A stretch of DNA of 64,000 nt, taken from NCBI GenBank assembly GCA_001465935.1, contig LNKV01000052.1, forward strand, positions 124,001-188,000. Reading direction: 5' to 3'. Source of the stretch: Clarireedia homoeocarpa (lineage: Eukaryota; Ascomycota; Leotiomycetes; Helotiales; Rutstroemiaceae). The stretch's first letter is position 1; each line of letters starts with the position of its first letter. The position numbers and the translations under genes are program-made. The notes below the pieces were generated by a model. The model made no database searches. It saw only the letters and a list, made by a program, of their open reading frames with translations, and was not told the origin of the DNA. This document shows positions 58,040 to 64,000 of the stretch, piece by piece.

Positions 58040-59196
58040 ATGGCTTTCGAAGCTACGAAGCGGTTAACTCGATTTCCTGGTGATGATGAGCCAATCTATA
58101 CACCAACAGCATCTCTACTTAGCGATTCGAATAGTGATAAATTAGAGAACGATAGTAAGAGGTATACCCTCTTCCCTGGAACAGATTCAGATCTTCCTAT
58201 ACCATTACATTCCACCAGCCAGTTAGTAAGTACCAACAAGAAACCAGCCACGAATCATATCCCACCTCGTTTGCCTCTTGCCATTAACAGACCTGATGCT
58301 CCTTCGTATCGATCTCTGAACACCGAGATAAACCTGCAACAAAACCCGTATACCAAATACAAGATACTTCGAGGAATTGATCGACACAACAGAGTCAAGG
58401 TGGCATACACATTGTCATCGCCAACCCGTATAGTGACATTGAAGGAAGTTACTCGTCCTTTACCTTTCAATGAAATTCTAGAGTGCCATCACCGAAATCT
58501 TCTAAAGTTGCTTGAGGTCTATAAGTTCGATGGGAAGACGGTAATTGTCTCAGAGTATGCCCAAGTTTCCCTCAAACAGATAATCGCGATACCTATCGAT
58601 TTGGAAGAAATCCATGTATCCAATATATGTTATCAGGTATAGTTGACCCCCCAGTGTAGCTCATAACTTGGAGCTTATGTTCTAGATATATACCGGTATG
58701 CAGTACCTAGCAACGCATGGTTATTCATTCAATACATTAGATACATCAAACATTATGTTCACATCCGATGGATGTGTAAAAATAGGCAAGTCATTTCAAT
58801 CACAACTTGTAGTGATAACAAAGCCAATGAAGTTAGCATGGGTTGGGCATTTTCAAGAGACTGGGTTCACAGTAGCCAGAATTTTAGGCCTGTTAGCATT
58901 GGAAATGATGCAGAAAGGGGTATTAACTGAAGGGCTTGAATCTACCACTAGCGAAATCACTCTACGTACACCTACGTTGTGGTCCCCAGAAGCATCGAAC
59001 TTCCTGAAGATCAGTTCCTTTTGCTCTCTAAACGAATTAAAACAAGTATGTGCAATCGTTATATATGTTAAGAAAGAAGTTTTCCTTAACCCAAAGTTAG
59101 AACAAGTTCTTATCTCCGTCAGCCTCCTCGATTCTAACACCGTTTATATGCTATGTTCAGCTAGAAGCAGTGGCACCGCAAATCAAATATAGATAG
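58040..59196 (+). CDS. protein kinase-like protein, catalytic residues lost
   Basis: Exons 58040-58636, 58686-59045 and 59101-59196 give 350 aa. A polar N-terminus (about 100 aa) leads to a kinase-like fold: YKILRGIDRHNRVKVAYTL, a retained Lys in IVTLKEV, HHRNLLKLLEVYKFDGKTVIVSEYA in the hinge region, then YLATHGYSFNTLDTSNIMF where HRDLKPxNIL is expected, and VKIGKSF where DFG is expected. The His-Arg-Asp and Asp-Phe-Gly Asp residues are gone, while the Asn of the catalytic loop remains. It should be a pseudokinase, perhaps a binding partner. I placed the second intron (59046-59100) because splicing gives a more typical end; reading through gives a different 3' end and a stop at 59192. Its promoter is shared with DUF3723. 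Confidence 0.7.
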
Positions 59197-59238
59197 ACCA
59201 ATGAGTAAGTGTGTGTACGATCCTTCGGCGGACCATCG

Positions 59239-60175
59239 TCAATCTGGGCAGGCATATACGACAGCTGTATATATAGTAGCCCAGCATTTGGTACGAGAAA
59301 TTTCGCGGATGCTAGTAAACTTCTCGCCTTTACTAGTATGATGACCAAACGGGTCACCTTTCATCGGCAAAAGTCTGCTTGGGATTGTTGACGAACTTTG
59401 TGTAATCGAGTTTTCACTCTTGATAGAGGACGAGCTGGCAGGCACAGCCGCTTTTCCTCGCTTGCGTAGAGTGTCTGGTGCTTCACTATTTTGGTTATGC
59501 AGATGCTTGTGCGGTTGCTTCCGGGAAGGGCTATCCGGTACTCCAGTAGTAGCGGTATCCTTATTATCGTTGGAGATTTCGATGACAGCACTTTTCAGAA
59601 TATAAGATGGATCCGTAAGCTCAACCTCTAGCTGATTTTGTATAATAAATTGATAAAAGTCGTTATATAAACTTCTCTACTGACTGTAGAAGCTGTGGTC
59701 TACAGAGGCCAGTTCGTTATTTATCGACCTTTGGACCTGGCTACTAAACTTAAGTAGCAGCTTTAGAATAATATACTGGACTTCATTGCGGGGCAGTAAG
59801 GGAAACTTTTCCAGTTTTTTATCAATCATACGTAAACAAGAAATTATTTTTCCTTTGATGCCGGGGATACTGTTTGTATAAGGTTAATATATATAGTAAA
59901 GATTGAGATATACCTGACGAACGAACCTTTTTGAAATTTCTTGTGCAAGTTGACAAGACAGAAATTCTTGTATGACTGCTGTACTATATCTGGAACGGAA
60001 TTTCTTCTATCGTCTGCTCCAAAGTTCATCGTTGTCAAAGAAGTACTTCTCTTCCTTCTGGGCCTGGTTATGATAAGACCCTGAAGACAAGTCGTATCTG
60101 AAATTAGGACCTGGCTGTTTGGTAGCGAAGTAGCCAAACCCTATCCAGTGCTCCGTGTTTGTTAAAAATCTACCC
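59239..60175 (-). pseudogene. unknown gene broken by stops and a frameshift
   Basis: Reading from about 60175, a protein-like frame (FLTNTEHWIGFGYF, YHNQAQKEEKYFFDNDELW) meets TAG at 60007-60009, goes on (SRYSTAVIQEFLSCQLAQE) to an intron 59870-59923, then needs one C fewer in a CCCC run (59863-59866) to continue (CLRMIDKKLEKFPLLPRNEV, LKLLLKFSSQVQRSINNE), meets TAG at 59677-59679, and ends in a Ser-rich tail at 59239. Both TAG codons sit where CAG would keep the frame. No family recognised. It lies tail-to-tail with the pseudokinase and may be a further member of the group. Confidence 0.55.
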
Positions 60176-60262
60176 ACAGAGCTGCACAGTGCTTAGGGGG
60201 GTCTGTGAAACCTGTCACACGTGATATGAAAGGGTGGCACCAGCTAGGGCAACCCGGCGCGT

Positions 60263-60432
60263 AAACAGGTCATCCGTGGGTCAACAGGGGGTCATCCGTG
60301 GGTCAACAGGGTCAACAGGGGGTCATCCATGGGTCAACAGGGGGTCATCCCTGGGTCAACAGGGGGTCATCCGTGGGTCAACAGGGTCAACAGGGGTTCA
60401 TCCGTGGGTCAACAGGGGGTCATCCGTATGTG
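60263..60432. repeat. 22-bp minisatellite with 9-bp extra units
   Basis: About seven copies of GGTCATCCGTGGGTCAACAGGG; unit starts are spaced 22, 31, 22, 22, 31 and 22 bp, where 31 is a unit plus an added GGTCAACAG. It lies between the broken gene and the Est1-like gene. Confidence 0.9.
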
Positions 60433-60927
60433 GGTTGAAAGTCCAAAAACTCACCCACGCCGCAGCCTATTGCCGTCAATCTTCGAGAGTTCTTGGTGTA
60501 TAAGATGACTTATCTGGTGAACAATGATCGTAGCATCTTAGACTGTAGGCGATTTACATTCACAGAGAAACTATAGGTATAATTAACTCCGGACTTATTG
60601 TAGTAAAATACTTTGTTTGGGGAACATCTCCCTTTCTCACATAGACTATCGAATGCTTGACAGTTCTGAAATATAAGCGGATATTCCAAACTTTGTACTG
60701 GGATCTTTAGTCTTCTTAAATTAATGTCATCAGAGACTGGTTAGAGTAAGGTCATGTATGCTTGGCCAGCCAGATTAGGGGTATAAAGCATCGCCTCCAC
60801 TAGCATTTAACACCCAACTACACCTCCTAAGTCCTGTTCATTGCATTCTAGTGTACCGTTATACAAACCAGAAATCTCGGCTACCAACTTATATCAGTTT
60901 ACCCTCACTCCTGGCCCGCGATAAAAT
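60433..60927. other. intergenic, promoter of the Est1-like gene
   Basis: No gene or clear element apart from AT-rich words. Confidence 0.45.
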
Positions 60928-62490
60928 ATGGATACTATATTGAGCAAGATTAAATCGGATTGCATAAATTTATGGGACAAGTACCATCCATCGACAACAA
61001 AGCTCAAACATCCTGAAGGAAGCTTATGGGTTCACAAATTTCTCCAGATAACGCGGAAGTATACGTATTTTCTGTATCACCTCAAAAGTCTGAAAGAATT
61101 CGAAAAGCAGAAATCAACGGAAAGAGGAAATACAGCTGCAGCGCCGATTATGCTCGGAGGAGGTCATAGCTGGAATCACACTCAAAGTACTATACAGGCT
61201 GATAAACTGTTTCGCGAACATCTCTCTAACCTCTGCAAAGATAAAAAACTTATCTATCATGGCATCTTTGTCTTTTGGAAACGTTGGAACACCGCGAAGA
61301 CGAAAGACCGCAGCGTGAAAACTGGCGAGGCTTTACGTCCAGCTCTCCGAGAAGCATTCTTACAGTTGCGGGAGATACATGAGATAGTACCACACGTCAG
61401 TTGGATGATATGTCTAGGAAATTTGGCGGATAGTCTACGTGTCGAAGATCTGCCAAGTAGTGAGGATTGGGCCGAGTCTGCTCGAATATGGTATAGCAAT
61501 GCCTCCAGCATAATACCAACCTGTGGAAAATTATACTATCGAACTGCTCAGTTGTTGCCACCTCGAGAGCACTTGGCACGTTGGAATTACTTGGTTAAAT
61601 CCCAGTGCACTATCCAGCCTTACCGAAATTACAACCCTCCTCAGATTCATGTCCCAATACTTGACAGTGATATTTCGGAATACCAGCTAGAGAAGGCTTT
61701 TCTCGCGGTTCACGAATCTCTCTTCAATTCCATGGACTACCATCTTCTATCGCGACAGAAGATGGTGTTTTTTTCGCGACAGAAGATATTTCTGGATCTT
61801 CTTGATCGCTACAAATCAACTACAGAGACATTTGGCTACTATATTGCTATTTCGAATGTTTCTGCAATATTAGGTTATGGTTCGACGAGGAATTCGCTTA
61901 TGAAAATCATCAATCAGGCAACTGGCCGATCTGATCAATCAGTCGAAAATATCTCATCGACGAGCTCTATAGATTCAGCAGAGTCTCTCAGCAATTCCAC
62001 TTTACGTATGTTTTGGAAGAATTCACCATCCAACGATAGGATTCTCAGTTTTGTTCATGTTGTGCTTGTATTTATACATTACATATCCCACTTCCCGGAA
62101 GCTATGGACTTGTTACAAAGGAACTTCCCTTGGCAAGACTTGGACGGTTTGCTGAAAACATCATTGGATTCTGCGCTCACTGAAGGTGACGAAATTCATT
62201 GGGATGAAGAACAGAGAGAACCTCTGCCCGAAGATTTTGCTATGCAGGGGCTTCTATGGACTGAAAAGTTCTATCCCAGGAACTGGCTTATCAGAGTGAC
62301 GTATAGAGGACAGGAACATCGGAACCCAGCATCAATGAAAGCACGTCGACAAGCACGTATTATATGGCTTTCTCGGCAGCTTGGAAAGACAACCCCGGCA
62401 CTTCAAATTTACAGCTGTGGTTACCCTCACTGTAAGCAAAAGTTTAGTCGTAGTATTGATGCTCGGAATCATGAGAGAGCTGATCATTAG
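60928..62490 (+). CDS. Est1/SMG-like protein with C-terminal C2H2 finger
   Basis: One exon, 520 aa. Residues about 180-225 (WAESARIWYSNASSIIPTCGKLYYRTAQL, then LARWNYLVKSQ) match the TPR-like start of the Est1/SMG5-7 DNA/RNA-binding domain. Later PLPEDFAMQGLLW (about 432) and MKARRQARIIWLSRQL are also typical of that family. The last 25 residues hold C-x4-C-x12-H-x4-H, a single C2H2 finger. Est1 recruits telomerase; SMG proteins act in nonsense-mediated decay. This copy lacks the phosphoserine-binding 14-3-3-like groove as far as I can tell, and its role is unknown. It lies in the group with DUF3723 and the pseudokinase, so it may work with them on nucleic acid. Confidence 0.75.
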   Translation: MDTILSKIKSDCINLWDKYHPSTTKLKHPEGSLWVHKFLQITRKYTYFLYHLKSLKEFEKQKSTERGNTAAAPIMLGGGHSWNHTQSTIQADKLFREHLSNLCKDKKLIYHGIFVFWKRWNTAKTKDRSVKTGEALRPALREAFLQLREIHEIVPHVSWMICLGNLADSLRVEDLPSSEDWAESARIWYSNASSIIPTCGKLYYRTAQLLPPREHLARWNYLVKSQCTIQPYRNYNPPQIHVPILDSDISEYQLEKAFLAVHESLFNSMDYHLLSRQKMVFFSRQKIFLDLLDRYKSTTETFGYYIAISNVSAILGYGSTRNSLMKIINQATGRSDQSVENISSTSSIDSAESLSNSTLRMFWKNSPSNDRILSFVHVVLVFIHYISHFPEAMDLLQRNFPWQDLDGLLKTSLDSALTEGDEIHWDEEQREPLPEDFAMQGLLWTEKFYPRNWLIRVTYRGQEHRNPASMKARRQARIIWLSRQLGKTTPALQIYSCGYPHCKQKFSRSIDARNHERADH

Positions 62491-62638
62491 GTGGAGAATG
62501 ATGATTTTGAGAATTGGACGTCTTTGAAAATTTGCTATATTTCCGTACTAGCTAGTTTGATCAAACCGAAACTCCTGCCTTTCCTTCTTCTAGCTCACTG
62601 CAAAGGTGAATATGTGGTCCCTAAAATAACTAATATTG

Positions 62639-63586
62639 CTATACTAGAGTGCACAGTGAGATAGACTTGAGGAAGGCTTCATCTGGACGTTGAACAATCC
62701 GCTCTTGCTCGTCGGAAAGCACCCATCTCCCGGATGCTCGGTCCGGAAGAATATCGTACGTACGTAGGTCTAATCTACAAACAAATGTAGCTCGATTGGG
62801 TGGCCAAAACGCAATGGTGAAAGGTTCTTTTCCGATATCGAAGCAAATCATAGGAACAACTTCCCCTCGGGTCATGCTTCCACCCATATAGCGTAGTAGT
62901 GGGATCTTGGGATCCAGTAATCCCGTATAGCCTTTTCGAATCGAAGGTACAAGATTTGGAAAGGCGAGATAATTGACCCATATATATGAAGTAGAGTAGG
63001 ATACGTGTCCTGATTTCCAAGTATGCTGGTCCACCAAGTCCATAGTATTACGAGGCCAGAACCATGGACACTCTGTTTCATGAACACTGTCGAGCCGTAG
63101 CCTTGCCTTGAACCCTCTTCCAGAGACTGTCGCAAACGCGCCGTCGACCTGTGTGCGCGTGGTAACCTCCGAGTCTGGCTGGTGTCCGGCCAACGCTAAT
63201 TCCAAGTCACGACAAACTTGAGGAGAAAAAAGCGGTTGATAATGTTGATCTTTCGTTGGTACGATAGGAGTACAGTACATCATTATGTCGAATTGGAGCT
63301 TAGGCGATGAGGCTGCAAGGTTTGGAAAGTGAAGAAATTTATTCAGCTTCACCAAATCCTTGCCAACAATGATAAGGTTGTACCCAAGTTCATTAATCAT
63401 GTTGACCCACTCTATGTTGATGTTCAACAGAGCGCAAACACTCATGTACTTGAAGTCTTCCTTGCATGATCCTAAGGGCTTCCCCCCAAGTGCTTTTGTG
63501 AGCGACATCAAATCAGTCGGCGTAGCTGCACTAAAAAGACCTGTCCTGAAATCAGGTATGCATTCGATCAAGTATTCGAGTCTCAT
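62639..63586 (-). CDS. unknown 315-aa fungal protein
   Basis: One exon; the start is the ATG at 63586 because the longer frame begins with GTG. The N-terminus (CIPDFRTGLFSAATPTDLMSLTKAL) has the look of an F-box-like helical pair but is not a clear F-box. The middle has NLIIVGKDLVKLNKFL, and the C-terminal half is rich in aromatic and Pro residues with no known catalytic motif. It is convergent with the Est1-like gene, separated by about 150 bp. It could belong to the same group or be an independent gene. Confidence 0.65.
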   Translation of the reverse strand: MRLEYLIECIPDFRTGLFSAATPTDLMSLTKALGGKPLGSCKEDFKYMSVCALLNINIEWVNMINELGYNLIIVGKDLVKLNKFLHFPNLAASSPKLQFDIMMYCTPIVPTKDQHYQPLFSPQVCRDLELALAGHQPDSEVTTRTQVDGAFATVSGRGFKARLRLDSVHETECPWFWPRNTMDLVDQHTWKSGHVSYSTSYIWVNYLAFPNLVPSIRKGYTGLLDPKIPLLRYMGGSMTRGEVVPMICFDIGKEPFTIAFWPPNRATFVCRLDLRTYDILPDRASGRWVLSDEQERIVQRPDEAFLKSISLCTLV

Positions 63587-63837
63587 AATCACAATGACTG
63601 AAGATTGTTGTAGCTCAGCAATAAGGTGTAATGTGAAGCTGTAAAGTATAAAAAGTCTTGAAGAATCAATGCATCGAGGTAACGGCCCAAGGGGCCTATG
63701 TAATATTCATCTACCTTGAGTTCCTTTGACCTATCAGTCGTTTGACCCTATCCAGTACACCCGGTCGCTTACGTTCTTGAGGCCATGGCCTTTAGTCTAG
63801 ACGTTGGTCAGTGTACTAAACTTTAAATGTGTGGTCA

Positions 63838-64000
63838 GAGCCTACCGCAGACGTGGAGCAAGAGCCTACCGCAGACGTGGGGCAAGAGCCTACCGCAGAC
63901 GTGAGGCAAGAGCCTACCGCAGACGTGGGGCAAGAGCCTACCGCAGACGTGAGGCAAGAGCCTACCGCAGACGTGGGGCAAGAGCCTACCGCAGACGTGG
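63838..64000. repeat. 24-bp minisatellite running off the window
   Basis: Nearly seven copies of GAGCCTACCGCAGACGTGGGGCAA. Copies after the first alternate GTGGGGC and GTGAGGC, so there is a 48-bp higher-order unit. The array continues past the end, so its length is unknown. Confidence 0.95.

Noticed and set aside
60263..60432. CRISPR-like look of the 22-bp array
   Set aside because: There are no unique spacers; units are directly adjacent, and this is eukaryotic DNA. It is a minisatellite.

Overview
The window looks like nuclear DNA of a filamentous ascomycete (Pezizomycotina), most likely a leotiomycete; the class is a guess from gene style, not a search. Evidence: genes split by 47-173 bp introns with CTAAC/CTAAT-type branch sites; a tRNA intron at the canonical position; fungal-specific families (TmpA, DUF6594, HET, DUF3723, EthD, GH92, NRPS-like reductase); and AT-rich stretches that look like repeat-induced point mutation (RIP). 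Exon coordinates were assembled by hand from splice signals and frame continuity.

Layout. 1-10 kb is gene-poor: one membrane protein with duplicated Cys motifs (1689-2747), a broken HET-type gene, an intron-bearing tRNA-Asp, a frameshifted relative of the first gene, and small inverted-repeat elements, one nested in another. 10.8-26.9 kb holds a TmpA-like membrane oxidoreductase, an EthD protein, a relic and an intact DUF6594 gene, a secreted Cys-rich protein, a protein joining a STAND-type N-terminus to a retropepsin-like DTGS domain, and a secreted GH92 mannosidase. 28.1-42.9 kb is the conserved core: a 1040-aa A-T-R NRPS-like reductase, YJU2 divergent from CDC16/APC6, an APC-family permease and a 747-aa low-complexity protein.

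43.6-53 kb is accessory DNA: an assembly gap, RIP-like AT-rich DNA, a tandem duplication, a SnoaL-like gene, a 379-bp terminal-inverted-repeat element, decayed coding sequence, a SANT/Myb-type gene, a dead Tc1/mariner transposase and an ankyrin fragment. 53.1-64 kb holds a GH18 chitinase and then a compact group: DUF3723 (ParB-like N-terminus), a pseudokinase, a broken gene with CAG-to-TAG-type stops, an Est1/SMG-like protein with a C-terminal C2H2 finger, and an unknown 315-aa protein, with minisatellites inside and at the end.

Cooperation. YJU2 (splicing) and CDC16 (cell cycle) are housekeeping genes sharing an intergenic region only by position. The NRPS-like gene has no tailoring partners here. 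The group of most interest is 55.5-63.6 kb: DUF3723 is a known cargo family of fungal Starship elements, and its divergent pairing with a pseudokinase beside an Est1-like/C2H2 protein suggests a mobile or defence-related module. No captain (DUF3435) gene is visible, so this is a hypothesis.
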